From positions 1 to 52,598 of the forward strand of contig JAEWAK010000024.1 in the NCBI GenBank assembly GCA_023391695.1: a stretch of DNA of 52,598 nt. The letters are read 5' to 3'. This DNA comes from Bacillota bacterium. GTDB taxonomy: Bacteria > Bacillota > Clostridia > Lachnospirales > Lachnospiraceae. Made by a program: the position numbers and the translations under genes. Under the pieces are notes generated by a model. It was not told the origin of the DNA, did not search any database, and saw only the letters and a program-made list of their open reading frames with translations. This document shows, in pieces, positions 44,922-52,598 of this stretch; the stretch's first letter is position 1; each line of letters starts with the position of its first letter.

Positions 44922-45710
44922 TTACTCTTTTACCGCACCTGCATTGAATCCATTTACAATAAATCTCTGCATCAGCAGATAAATAATAATACCAGGAACC
45001 AGAATAATAAATAATGCTGCATAAAGCTTACCTACATTACCGCCATACATTGACTGAAATTTCGTAGGTATAACCGTAATTGTCATAATTTTTTCCGATC
45101 TTAACATAACAAAGGCCATCATATACTCATTCCAGCTGGACAGGAATGTCCATATTACTGCCATTACAATAGCCGGCCTGCACATGGGGACCGCTATCTT
45201 AAATAAAGTTCTTAAAATACCGCAGCCATCAATTAATGCTGCTTCCAATACGGTATTGGGAAGGGAATCAAATCCGTTTTTTATTGTAAGCAGATTAAAA
45301 GGTGCTATTAATACAATATAAGGACCAAGCACCGCAAGATAGGTATTCAGTATTCCCAATTTAGAGTTGATCTGGAATACCGGGACCAGGATGGCAGCAG
45401 CCGGTAACAGAAGTGCTGACAGCAGGAAGATGTATATTATACTTTTAAACGGAAAATCCAATTTTGAAAGTGCAAATCCTGCCAGTATATCAAAAAGTAC
45501 CACTAAAACTACGGCACTTACGCTGACAATCAGACTGTTTACAAAATAGGTCTGTATATGATATTTAGTAAGGATATCAATATAATTTTTAATTCCTCCG
45601 CCTTGGAAGGAACCTCGTACCAGTATGCATATAGGCAGAAGAATAACTGCCATACTTAAAAAGCATATCAGATAACTAATAATGCAGCTTTTGGACTTAG
45701 ATTCTTTCAT
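44922..45710 (-). CDS. carbohydrate ABC transporter permease (MalG-like, CUT1)
   Basis: A 262-residue permease with six hydrophobic segments and an EAA loop reading LEAALIDGCGILRTLFKIAVP. CTAGGAGGTGATATC gives a strong ribosome site. It is 11 bases downstream of its partner permease. Confidence 0.92.
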   Translation of the reverse strand: MKESKSKSCIISYLICFLSMAVILLPICILVRGSFQGGGIKNYIDILTKYHIQTYFVNSLIVSVSAVVLVVLFDILAGFALSKLDFPFKSIIYIFLLSALLLPAAAILVPVFQINSKLGILNTYLAVLGPYIVLIAPFNLLTIKNGFDSLPNTVLEAALIDGCGILRTLFKIAVPMCRPAIVMAVIWTFLSSWNEYMMAFVMLRSEKIMTITVIPTKFQSMYGGNVGKLYAALFIILVPGIIIYLLMQRFIVNGFNAGAVKE

Positions 45711-45721
45711 GATATCACCTC

Positions 45722-46591
45722 CTAGTAAATTGTCTTGGAATTATAAAGTCTTAACTGTATGGCGGTTATAATTCCTGCAATCAAAAACATCATTACGGCA
45801 ATAGCACTTGCATATCCCTGTTTATAATTTGTAAATGCCGCTTCATACAGGTAGGTTGCAAAAGTCTGGGTGGAATTTGCCGGACCGCCGCCTGTTAATG
45901 AAACCACCAGGTCATATTGTTTTAATGCGCCGATTACTCCTATGATAGTAAGATTATATGTCGTCCCTCTCACCAGTGGAAGAGTTATTTTCCTCAATAT
46001 TTGAAAATGAGTTGCCCCATCTATCTTTGCCGCCTCATACAAATCTTCCGAAATACCCGCCATGGATCCAAAATACAGCGTCATGGAATATCCCGTCCAC
46101 TGCCAAATATTAACAGCGATAATCGTCCAGATGGCAAGCTTTGTATTGGATAAGGGGGCACTTATGTTAAATAAACTTAAAACATCTTTCAGATAGCCGA
46201 TATTCGGATCCAAAAGCCTGTAAAAAACCTGGCCGATAATAATAGAAGAAAGAATCGCCGGCATAAAGATAACAGCCTTTGAAATATCTCTTCCCACAAA
46301 TTTTTTCTGAAACAGATCAGCTAAAAGAAATCCCAGAATTGCCTGTATAGATACTGTAAATAAAGCAAAAAACAAAAAGTTTTTCAAAACTATTCTAAAA
46401 ACTTTATCATTGAAAATATGAACAAAGTTTTGAAAACCGACAAAAGTCTTGTCAGGATCTATTCCGTTCCAGTCATAAAAACTGATTTTTATATTATATA
46501 TAACCGGATACACCATATATACCGTAACAAACAGAATCAGCGGCAATACTAACAAAAATCCGGTTTTTCTACTGTTTTTATATTTTATCAT
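45722..46591 (-). CDS. carbohydrate ABC transporter permease (MalF-like, CUT1)
   Basis: A 289-residue permease with six hydrophobic segments and the EAA loop YEAAKIDGATHFQILRKI. It forms the membrane channel with the next gene product. AGGAGG precedes the ATG. A terminator and a 330-base gap separate it from the binding-protein gene, so it depends on read-through or an extra promoter. Confidence 0.92.
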   Translation of the reverse strand: MIKYKNSRKTGFLLVLPLILFVTVYMVYPVIYNIKISFYDWNGIDPDKTFVGFQNFVHIFNDKVFRIVLKNFLFFALFTVSIQAILGFLLADLFQKKFVGRDISKAVIFMPAILSSIIIGQVFYRLLDPNIGYLKDVLSLFNISAPLSNTKLAIWTIIAVNIWQWTGYSMTLYFGSMAGISEDLYEAAKIDGATHFQILRKITLPLVRGTTYNLTIIGVIGALKQYDLVVSLTGGGPANSTQTFATYLYEAAFTNYKQGYASAIAVMMFLIAGIITAIQLRLYNSKTIY

Positions 46592-46840
46592 CTATTTTCA
46601 GGCCTCCTGTACTATAAAATAGCCATTTTCCCGCAAATCAAATTTAAAGTTCCTCTCCATTCCTGGGTGCGTTTTCTGCGCATCTGAAGTTTTGTGCCGA
46701 GGATTACACAGGCACAAATTTTTGAGATTGAAAATGAATTTCCTTACCTGCCATACTCTGACGTTTACGCGCTGTCAACGAAGTTACAGTTTCCATGGGC
46801 TTTTTTTATCTCATGGGACATAATTTCATATTAGAATAAA
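46592..46840. other. spacer upstream of permease genes
   Basis: No coding signal was seen. A foldback TTTGTGCC/GGCACAAA (about 46690-46721) is present and on the plus strand is followed by TTTTT. A promoter for the permease pair may lie here, but no clear -35/-10 pair was found. Confidence 0.4.
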
Positions 46841-46886
46841 AGGACTGCCGCATATATAAAGTTTATATCTCTTGCGGCAGTCCCCT
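46841..46886 (-). terminator. terminator after binding-protein gene
   Basis: On the minus strand GGGACTGCCGCA pairs with TGCGGCAGTCC-type sequence (46841-46852 with 46873-46884) and TTTTATTC follows. It sits inside the operon, probably to keep binding-protein levels above permease levels. Confidence 0.75.
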
Positions 46887-46920
46887 TTACTTTAGAGTAA
46901 ATTCTACTCAGTAAATTTTT

Positions 46921-48342
46921 CTATTCAGCAATACCTGCTGCAGCTTCTGCCATTGATGCAGCAGCATCTTCAGGTGTTATGGAACCTGTACTGAGAAGCT
47001 GAAGGTGATCAAACAAAGCATCGTTTAATTCTGTATAGAAAGAACTACGGAAACCTATAGTATTGTCCCCGGCTGCTGCTGCTGAAATCACCTCGTATGC
47101 TGCCTTGTAATCCTCAGTCAGTTCAACAGTGGGACTCGGGGAATCTTTCAATACGCTGAAAAAGCCCAGACCGTCGACAACTTCCTGCTGCATATCATAA
47201 CATAACCATTTAACAAATTCCCATGCGGCATCTTTATTCCTGCTGTTGGCATTTACACCCCAGGCTACGTCAGGTGCTGTCAGCACGGCACCTTCTTTGC
47301 CTTCAATCGTAGGTATTGTTGCAACTTTAATATCATTGGAGGAGAAATTCTCATAGAAAGCATTTTCTGCTTTCAGTGAACCCAGATCCCACGAACCGTT
47401 AAAAATCATTGGGATTGTTGAATTTCCATCATCATCTTTCCACTGAGAATATCCTTCATTATAAAGAGTTGTTGAAATTGCCCCATCCTGCACAACACCA
47501 TCAGTGAAAAGTTTCTGGTAATAGTCGAATGCTTTAATTACATCAGCGTCTGTCCAATCACCCTTAAGTGCAAAAATATCATTACACAGTTCTTTATTAA
47601 TGGTACCCATAAGAGTTATAAACATATCGTAATTTTGCCAGTCATCTTTTCCGCCAAACATTAATGGAATCTGCCCTTTACTGCGTAGTGCCTGTGCGGC
47701 TGATACAAGTTCGTCCCACGCCTTTGGAAACTTCTCAACCCCATTTTCTGTCATACGCTTGTTATTATACCAAATGGTACCGGAAACACTCATGGCGCTT
47801 GGGAATGCATATATTTCATCACCAGAAAGCTTTATAGTTGTAAAAGACGCATCCGTAAATAAATCCTGCCAGCTTTCGCCCCATTCCGCAGAAGCATAAT
47901 CTGCAAGGGGACTTAACTGTGTTTTATACTGCTCCAAATCAGCTCCGGGCGCAATAGCTATTACATCAGGTGCGCTGTCGGCTGCAAAATCCACCTTCAG
48001 TGCATTATAATGATCTTCCTGTCTCATAATCTTAACAGTTGCATGAATACCGGGATGGGTAGAATTAAAATCATCCGCAATGGCTTGAGTCAGTTCATCA
48101 TCATCGGTAAATCCTTTATAATTCCCCAAGGCATATTGCCAGGATTGTACGGTGATTTCAACATTTTGCCCCTCCTCCGCTGCGGCTCCTCCTGCTGATT
48201 CCGAACCTGCAGTATTTCCCGGAGTAGTATTTCCTGGAGTAGTATTTCCTCCTGCCCCCGTAGTTGATGTACTGGTATTTCCACATGCTCCCAATGACAA
48301 TGTAATAATACCTGCCATAAGCATAGCAATTACCTTCTTCAT
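46921..48342 (-). CDS. extracellular sugar-binding lipoprotein (ABC transporter)
   Basis: This 473-residue lipoprotein has signal peptide KKVIAMLMAGIITLSLGA with lipidated C20, then a low-complexity linker of Gly, Thr, Asn and Pro that includes a repeated GNTTP. The mature protein fits family 1 sugar-binding proteins (WEFVKWLCYDMQQEVVDGLG near 390; GTIWYNNKRMTENGVEKFP near 185). GGAGAG lies nine bases before the ATG. It is first in the second ABC operon, followed by an internal terminator and the permeases. Ligand unknown. Confidence 0.93.
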   Translation of the reverse strand: MKKVIAMLMAGIITLSLGACGNTSTSTTGAGGNTTPGNTTPGNTAGSESAGGAAAEEGQNVEITVQSWQYALGNYKGFTDDDELTQAIADDFNSTHPGIHATVKIMRQEDHYNALKVDFAADSAPDVIAIAPGADLEQYKTQLSPLADYASAEWGESWQDLFTDASFTTIKLSGDEIYAFPSAMSVSGTIWYNNKRMTENGVEKFPKAWDELVSAAQALRSKGQIPLMFGGKDDWQNYDMFITLMGTINKELCNDIFALKGDWTDADVIKAFDYYQKLFTDGVVQDGAISTTLYNEGYSQWKDDDGNSTIPMIFNGSWDLGSLKAENAFYENFSSNDIKVATIPTIEGKEGAVLTAPDVAWGVNANSRNKDAAWEFVKWLCYDMQQEVVDGLGFFSVLKDSPSPTVELTEDYKAAYEVISAAAAGDNTIGFRSSFYTELNDALFDHLQLLSTGSITPEDAAASMAEAAAGIAE

Positions 48343-48726
48343 ATAAATCGCTCTCCTTCCTGAATAAAAAAATCCTGTGCTCCTGATACTTATATGCCCG
48401 GCTTAAGGATTGATATTCCAACACATAATTCCTCCTTAGTCAGCCGGATATTTATTGAATGCATTCAACTTACTATCGAATTATAGATTATGAAAGCCTT
48501 TTTTCAAAGTACATATTTTTTTGTAAAAATAAGCGGTTTTTTTTAGATAATTAATTTTAACCAATAATATTTAGCATCCTGTAGGTTAATCTGTCCCAAA
48601 ATTTAAATTCTTTTTGGCTTTCATCCTGAAAAATAAAAAATTAACCTGTTTTGGCATGCATTTATCAAATAATTACAGAATAGGTATTTCAATTACGTAG
48701 AAAAATATATTTGAGGGCAGTTCAAA
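48343..48726. other. upstream region of binding-protein operon
   Basis: AT-rich region that should hold the minus-strand promoter of the second ABC operon and the plus-strand promoter of the 48809 gene. A seven-codon frame with an AAGGAGG site lies at 48403-48426. No longer coding frame is supported. Confidence 0.4.
48403..48426 (-). CDS. possible seven-codon leader peptide
   Basis: ATG TGT TGG AAT ATC AAT CCT TAA encodes MCWNINP. AAGGAGG lies five bases upstream, as good a ribosome site as any in the window. It precedes the binding-protein gene by 60 bases in the same direction. It may be a leader peptide or the relic of a start region. Confidence 0.3.
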   Translation of the reverse strand: MCWNINP

Positions 48727-48772
48727 TTGAGATATCTTAAACTGAAAATATCTCAATTTTAAAATATCTCAA
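48727..48772. promoter_or_regulatory. three TTGAGATAT half-sites
   Basis: TTGAGATAT at 48727-48735, and its complement ATATCTCAA at 48748-48756 and 48764-48772. The last two are direct repeats 16 bases apart; the first is inverted. They lie 37-82 bases before the small gene at 48809 and are likely operators or part of a foldback. Confidence 0.5.
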
Positions 48773-48808
48773 ATGAACATCCCAGATACAGGAAAGGTGG
48801 TAAAATTT

Positions 48809-49186
48809 ATGAATCATAATAACTCAGGCAAATCCGATCATTCTTCCGAAGAAAAAGAACGAAGAGTGGATCATCTTATTAACTTGGTGGAAAGGGAAAC
48901 ACGCACGGAAAGGCATCTGGAACAGGACTGGGAAGCTTCTGATCCTAAAAATTTAAAAAATGCAGAGAAAGTGAATCAAAACCGCAAGGATGAAATTGAA
49001 CACCTTAAAGATATTATTGTCCATGGGGAGCAGAACAATAATAAACAGACCGAAAATCTGAAAAAACGATATAAGTATGCGGACGGCTATCTGAAGCACA
49101 ATTCGGACCATATGGATGAAGATGTGCTGGTAAACACCGTTGTAAAACAGGAACACCGCAAGGAACAGCTGGATTCCCTGAAATAG
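48809..49186 (+). CDS. small highly charged protein of unknown function
   Basis: This 125-residue soluble protein is rich in Glu, Lys, Asp, His and Asn, predicted mostly helical with no membrane segment and no motif I recognise. The start at 48809 follows GAAAGGTGG; an in-frame ATG at 48773 overlaps the operator-like repeats and lacks a site. A terminator follows at 49229. The high charge and lack of hydrophobic core resemble stress or spore-associated small proteins of clostridia, but that is only an impression. Confidence 0.7.
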   Translation: MNHNNSGKSDHSSEEKERRVDHLINLVERETRTERHLEQDWEASDPKNLKNAEKVNQNRKDEIEHLKDIIVHGEQNNNKQTENLKKRYKYADGYLKHNSDHMDEDVLVNTVVKQEHRKEQLDSLK

Positions 49187-49228
49187 AGCATATTCCGCCA
49201 CAATTTTAATTTATCCCGCTTGTGTCTG

Positions 49229-49277
49229 GAAGGTGGGGCTATTATTACTAAAAATTGTAATATATAGCCTCACCTTC
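49229..49277 (+). terminator. hairpin after small charged protein gene
   Basis: GAAGGTGGGGCTAT...ATAGCCTCACCTTC with an inner ATTAC/GTAAT stem folds into a long hairpin 43 bases past the stop. The U-run is weak. Confidence 0.6.
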
Positions 49278-49285
49278 TTCATGCA

Positions 49286-49529
49286 TGGAACCAATGCTTC
49301 TCTACTGACTTATATGCTGATTTTATAAATAAAACACATGATTTTTACAGTGAAATTCCCGTGATCCATAACGGCATGAACAGCCGGCGGAAAGATGGAC
49401 TGGGTATAGTCATTTACAGCCACCGCCGGATTGGCCCACCAGAGGAAAGGTTATGAGAGCATGTAGCAAAGCGGAATGAATATCCGCTTAACTGAAATGG
49501 ATGCCATTAAGTATTATTTTATAATTTTT
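49286..49529 (+). other. non-coding gap with a short protein-like frame
   Basis: A frame from 49286 to the stop at 49456 reads like protein (contains DFINKTHDFYSEIPVIHNGM) but has no start codon with a ribosome site near its beginning, so it is probably a gene remnant. Nothing else was recognised here. Confidence 0.3.
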
Positions 49530-49558
49530 ATGGCAGGCAATATTGGTTTGCCTGCCAT
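49530..49558. terminator. hairpin downstream of MATE gene
   Basis: ATGGCAGGCAA pairs perfectly with TTGCCTGCCAT around a seven-base loop. It lies 20 bases past the MATE stop on the minus strand. U-run is lacking in that direction. Confidence 0.5.
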
Positions 49559-49577
49559 TCATAAGACCAGCTTTAAT

Positions 49578-50999
49578 CTAAAGTTCATTTACGGCATCTT
49601 CTCCGCTGTCCATCAATTCCTCTTCCAATACAATTGTATCCTTTACCAAAGTTTTTTTGTGACTGGCAACCAGTTTTTCCATTTCAACGAAAATAAATAC
49701 CCCGGTTATTACGGTAGAAACAACATCCGCCAAGGGTCCGGCAGACAGAACACCATTCAGTCCAAAAAACCTTGGCAATATGAGTAATGCCGGAATCAGA
49801 ATCAGCACCTGCCTGGAGAGACCAAGCAGTGCAGAGTGTTTTGGTTTACCTACGGCCTGGAAATAGTTTGATGATACAATCTGGAATCCTATCACCGGTA
49901 AAAACATCATAAATCTTTGCAGTGCCATGGTACTAAAATTAATTAACTCCGTATCTTTGCTGTTAAACAGATAAACTAACTGCCTGGGATATACCCGCGT
50001 AAATATCCAGCCAACTATAACGATAATGGTTGCAAATATAACTGCCAGTTTATAAGCCTCTTTTACCCGGTTATACTTTCTGGCTCCGTAATTATATCCT
50101 ATAATGGGCTGGGCGCCCTGATTAATCCCAAACAGGGGCATAATCATAAGGGTCACAATACTGTTTACAATACCCATTCCGGATATGGCAATATCTCCTC
50201 CGTAAGCCGACAGACTGTTATTGAGTATTAAGTTCTGTATACTTGCCGCTAACTGCATTGCAAAGGGCGCAATACCCAGCGCAAGGATTCCGCCGATAAC
50301 AGAAGGCTTTAGCATCAGGCTTTTAAGGCGAAGCTTTAATAAGCTTTTCCCTCTCAGGAAATACAGGATTACCCATACTGCTGAAACTAACTGGGCCAGG
50401 ATCGTAGCAATTGCGGCACCTCTCATTCCCCAATGGAATACAAAAATAAAAAGGGGATCCAGCACTGTATTAATCACTGCCCCGATAAGCATCGTATACA
50501 TTGCTATTTTCGGATTACCTTCCGACCTTATAAAATTATTCATACCCATACCAACGGATTGAAATACCCCGCCTATGAGAATAATCTGCATATAATCCCT
50601 CGCATAAGGTAATATCTGATCACTGGCTCCCATAATCTTAAGCAGCGGGTCAAGAAAAATCAATCCTATTACAGTTATGGCCAGGGAGGTCAGGACCAGT
50701 AAACTGAATGCATTACCGAAGATTTCCTCTGCTTCTTCTTTTCGGTTTTCACCTAACCGGATAGATACCAGGGAATTCGCGCCTACACCGATCAACATGG
50801 CAAAAGCCATCATAACCAGCATAACCGGGAAAGCTATGGTAGTACCTGCAATTCCGAGGGAACCCACTCCATTTCCTATAAATATACGGTCTACTATATT
50901 ATATAAGGCATTTACCACCATACCTATAATTGCAGGTATTGAAAATTTAATAAGGAGATTTAATACCTTAATTTCACCTAATTGTTTCGAATTGTCCAT
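49578..50999 (-). CDS. MATE-family multidrug efflux transporter
   Basis: This 473-residue membrane protein has 12 hydrophobic segments in two homologous halves and the MATE features GNGVGSLGIAGTTIAFPV (about 37-54) and GINQGAQPIIGYNYGARKYNR (about 275). It exports drugs or cationic compounds using Na+ or H+. AGGAGG precedes the ATG. It is the second gene of an operon after a MarR repressor (57-base gap), so a drug or stress signal sensed by MarR probably induces it. Confidence 0.94.
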   Translation of the reverse strand: MDNSKQLGEIKVLNLLIKFSIPAIIGMVVNALYNIVDRIFIGNGVGSLGIAGTTIAFPVMLVMMAFAMLIGVGANSLVSIRLGENRKEEAEEIFGNAFSLLVLTSLAITVIGLIFLDPLLKIMGASDQILPYARDYMQIILIGGVFQSVGMGMNNFIRSEGNPKIAMYTMLIGAVINTVLDPLFIFVFHWGMRGAAIATILAQLVSAVWVILYFLRGKSLLKLRLKSLMLKPSVIGGILALGIAPFAMQLAASIQNLILNNSLSAYGGDIAISGMGIVNSIVTLMIMPLFGINQGAQPIIGYNYGARKYNRVKEAYKLAVIFATIIVIVGWIFTRVYPRQLVYLFNSKDTELINFSTMALQRFMMFLPVIGFQIVSSNYFQAVGKPKHSALLGLSRQVLILIPALLILPRFFGLNGVLSAGPLADVVSTVITGVFIFVEMEKLVASHKKTLVKDTIVLEEELMDSGEDAVNEL

Positions 51000-51056
51000 C
51001 TGTACCTCCTGTTATTAATATAATCGTTTTTTTATGAATGAATGGAATAGCCACCC

Positions 51057-51500
51057 TTAACTGTCTATAAAATTATTAATTACACGTAATAAATAATTTC
51101 TAAAAGCAGCTGTCTCCTCTTGTGTAAATCCTTTTAAAATAGTATTTCCATTTTCATAACAGATCTTTTCCAGGGCTTTAATCTCCTCAATTGCTTTATC
51201 CGTAACCCTGATAAGACATGACCTTTTATCCTGGGGATTAAGTAGCCTTTTTGTCCAGCCCTGTGCCTCCAGCCGGTCAAGGATGCCTGATATGGTCGGA
51301 CGGTCGGATCCCAGTCTTGCAGCAATACATGCCGGAGCTAAACCTAAATCACCTTTCTCCTTCTGATAATAATAGATTTCCTTTAATACCGTAAATTGTC
51401 CGGGAGTTATACCCAGTTCATTCAACTTATTTGAGAAATTGCATTTAGCCGACATATCCGCCCTGTGTAGAATAAATCCTATGTCTTTATCTTCCAACAT
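51057..51500 (-). CDS. MarR-family transcriptional repressor
   Basis: A 147-residue dimeric winged-helix regulator with the MarR order of helices and wing: LGITPGQFTVLKEIYYYQ (about 27-45), recognition segment LGSDRPTISGILDRLEAQGW (about 65-85) and wing with NPQDKRSCLIRVTDKA (about 90-105). The start is ATG 51500 with GAGGTG seven bases upstream; the GTG at 51509 overlaps that site. It precedes a MATE efflux gene and its own promoter carries a palindromic operator, so it is probably autoregulated. Confidence 0.93.
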   Translation of the reverse strand: MLEDKDIGFILHRADMSAKCNFSNKLNELGITPGQFTVLKEIYYYQKEKGDLGLAPACIAARLGSDRPTISGILDRLEAQGWTKRLLNPQDKRSCLIRVTDKAIEEIKALEKICYENGNTILKGFTQEETAAFRNYLLRVINNFIDS

Positions 51501-51518
51501 ATTTTTCACCTCATAGAA

Positions 51519-51536
51519 TAGTTAGTATACTAACTA
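51519..51536. promoter_or_regulatory. palindromic MarR operator
   Basis: TAGTTAGTATACTAACTA is a perfect 18-base palindrome overlapping the -10 box of the marR promoter. Position and symmetry are those of a MarR-dimer site. Confidence 0.75.
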
Positions 51537-51552
51537 ATTTCAAAAAAGTCAA
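51524..51552 (-). promoter_or_regulatory. sigmaA promoter of marR-MATE operon
   Basis: On the minus strand TTGACT (51547-51552), a 17-base spacer and TATACT (51524-51529). The transcript would have a leader of under 20 bases before the ATG at 51500. Confidence 0.85.
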
Positions 51553-51582
51553 TACCTTTTATTTCTTCTTTTATTAAAATAA

Positions 51583-51611
51583 GCTGCAGTAATTATTACT
51601 GCAGCCTTTTT
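51583..51611. terminator. perfect hairpin upstream of marR
   Basis: GCTGCAGTAA-TTA-TTACTGCAGC, followed by CTTTTT on the plus strand and TTATTTTAA on the minus strand. It probably ends minus-strand transcription coming from the HD-domain gene or the winged-helix remnant. Confidence 0.75.
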
Positions 51612-51765
51612 AGCCCAAATGTATATACTTTGTCAGGATGTATTTCGTATTTTTACCGCCGCCTGCTGTTTTAAGAATTCCTTGACTGACAAGCCGTTTT
51701 AAAATACGTCCAGACATTGTTTGGGAGATATTCAAAATTACGTCCACATCTTTTCGGCATTCTCG
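51610..51765 (-). pseudogene. remnant of a winged helix-turn-helix domain
   Basis: The frame encodes about 51 residues with a clear winged-helix look (NISQTMSGRILKRLVSQGI, then GGGKNTKYIL) and a stop at 51610. In-frame stops lie immediately upstream and no start is available, so it is the surviving C-terminus of a broken gene. Such domains end many Fic-type and AAA-type regulators of clostridia; the parent is unknown. Confidence 0.5.
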
Positions 51766-51853
51766 TCAACATAAAGTGTTAGATACATTTAGACAGGATT
51801 CGATCGAAATTTTATTCTACAGCTTCTTTAAAATGTGCAGATATAGTGAAGGA

Positions 51854-52333
51854 CTAATATTCCGTTATTAAAACACATCTGTTTTTAAGCGATTTATAGG
51901 TATCCCTGTGAAAGACTTCATACAGGGAGCAGAATTTATCCACGATACAGACTATTATGCTTTCTTTAAAAACAGGCGGTATGGGTGTAAGGGGAAACAT
52001 ATGCCGGCTTATAATATCCCTCTCAATTGCATTGACTTTTCTTATATGACTGGTATTATCAAGAGCGGTCTTGGGATGCCTGAAACCGTGGAACCGGTGG
52101 GCACGGTCCTTTTCGTGCCAATCGTATAAAAAATAATCGTGGAATAACGCTCCCATTAACAGACTGTGCCTGTTACAGCGAATCCGGAACAACCGGACTA
52201 TAAGTAAACTGTAATAGGCCACGGCTATACTGTGCCACAAACAGGTAGTATCCCCGTGCTGTATATATCTGTCCATGCTTAAAAATGCCGTTGTAACGGC
52301 AAGTTCTTTTAAACAGGCATTCATATTTTCCAT
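51854..52333 (-). CDS. HD-domain phosphohydrolase-like protein
   Basis: This 159-residue protein has the HD pattern: H34 (WHSIAVAYYS), H65-D66 (GALFHDYFLYDW), H82 (HGFRHPKTA), and a distal aspartate D132 (IVCIVDKFCSLYE). HD proteins hydrolyse nucleotides or phosphate esters using metals. The start at 52333 follows GGAAAGAATT; the open frame to 52432 lacks a site. It stands alone, minus strand, upstream of the winged-helix remnant. Proteins of this kind are common in Lachnospiraceae, with unknown substrate. Confidence 0.8.
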   Translation of the reverse strand: MENMNACLKELAVTTAFLSMDRYIQHGDTTCLWHSIAVAYYSLLIVRLFRIRCNRHSLLMGALFHDYFLYDWHEKDRAHRFHGFRHPKTALDNTSHIRKVNAIERDIISRHMFPLTPIPPVFKESIIVCIVDKFCSLYEVFHRDTYKSLKNRCVLITEY

Positions 52334-52439
52334 AATTCTTTCCGATAAAATAATGATCGCGCTCCTTTTTCTTATGAATGTTTTAACTGAATAATCACCT
52401 GTTATTTTACCAAATAGCCGCAGCAGAATCAATAAAAAT

Positions 52440-52598
52440 TAGGCAGATTGCCACGGCAACGGTCTGTTGAGGTTACTGTTCACTGCCTGTACACGCGACG
52501 TGTTTTTTGTGAGTGAAGCGGAGCGAAAGTCACAGAAAACCGGAGAATTGCCGCGCCAAAACGCTGTCTTTGCGTTTTGTGTGCATCGCGAAGCGCGT
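52440..52598. repeat. repeat-like, foldback-rich right end
   Basis: No gene seen. GTTACTGTTCA (about 52473) recalls copies near 5102, 32615 and 40379. CAAAACGC/GCGTTTTG (52557-52564 with 52572-52579) folds, and GAAGCGGAGCG matches a piece at 21388-21398. It looks like a mosaic of dispersed repeats. Confidence 0.4.

Noticed and set aside
48158..48424. 88-codon minus-strand ORF overlapping the binding-protein signal sequence
   Set aside because: Different frame from the lipoprotein gene, Tyr/Arg-rich nonsense composition; the in-frame lipoprotein start is clear.
1..52598. tRNA, rRNA or known riboswitch
   Set aside because: No cloverleaf, ribosomal RNA segment or recognisable riboswitch core was noticed on either strand; absence is by eye only.

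Overview
The window looks like accessory, glycan-utilisation DNA from an anaerobic, low-to-moderate GC Gram-positive bacterium, most likely a Lachnospiraceae-type clostridium. The grounds are strong AGGAGG-type ribosome sites, lipoproteins with short N-terminal lipoboxes, YesMN-type two-component systems beside CUT1 sugar ABC transporters, glycyl-radical chemistry, many AraC regulators, and the repeat and terminator styles. No rRNA, tRNA, CRISPR array or intact transposase gene was seen. All function assignments rest on reading motifs by eye; no database search was run.

Layout. 1-97: the start of an exported or membrane protein running off the left edge. 825-5084: a GH2 beta-galactosidase (lacZ) divergent from an AraC regulator. 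5100-5626: a gene-less IS200/IS605-derived element whose right end holds an omegaRNA-like structured RNA with its own promoter. 5622-11080: a three-gene SMC operon, jetA-jetB-jetC of a Wadjet (MukBEF-like) plasmid-defence system, with no jetD nuclease gene; the IS-derived element sits where jetD would be expected. 11245-14253: dapF and dapA homologues divergent from an AraC regulator; the DapF homologue has both catalytic cysteines replaced by serine. 14325-20075: a glycyl-radical enzyme, its activase and two Gfo/Idh/MocA oxidoreductases, all on the minus strand. 20497-23673: two AraC regulators and a GH4 alpha-galactosidase.

23870-40283 is a large minus-strand rhamnoside-type locus: AraC regulator, GH78 alpha-L-rhamnosidase, solute-binding lipoprotein, two permeases, YesM sensor kinase, YesN regulator, a GH106-like glycosidase, a DapA-superfamily aldolase, and a 2-hydroxyacid dehydrogenase that lacks two of three catalytic residues. 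The likely flow is: sense an extracellular oligosaccharide, import it, remove rhamnosyl caps inside the cell, then process a keto-acid product. 40686-41279 is ribosomal protein L25/Ctc with a clear promoter and terminator. 41491-48342 is a second sugar ABC operon (binding protein, two permeases, ADP-ribosylglycohydrolase-family enzyme) facing an AraC regulator with an unusual N-terminus. 48809-52333 holds a small charged protein of unknown function, a MarR-MATE efflux operon with a well-defined operator, a winged-helix remnant and an HD-domain protein. The last 250 bases are repeat-like.

The best candidates for something undescribed are the JetD-less Wadjet operon abutting a solitary omegaRNA-like element, the serine/serine DapF homologue paired with a canonical-looking DapA, the glycyl-radical/Gfo-Idh operon with a non-standard active-site motif, and the dehydrogenase lacking its Glu/His relay.
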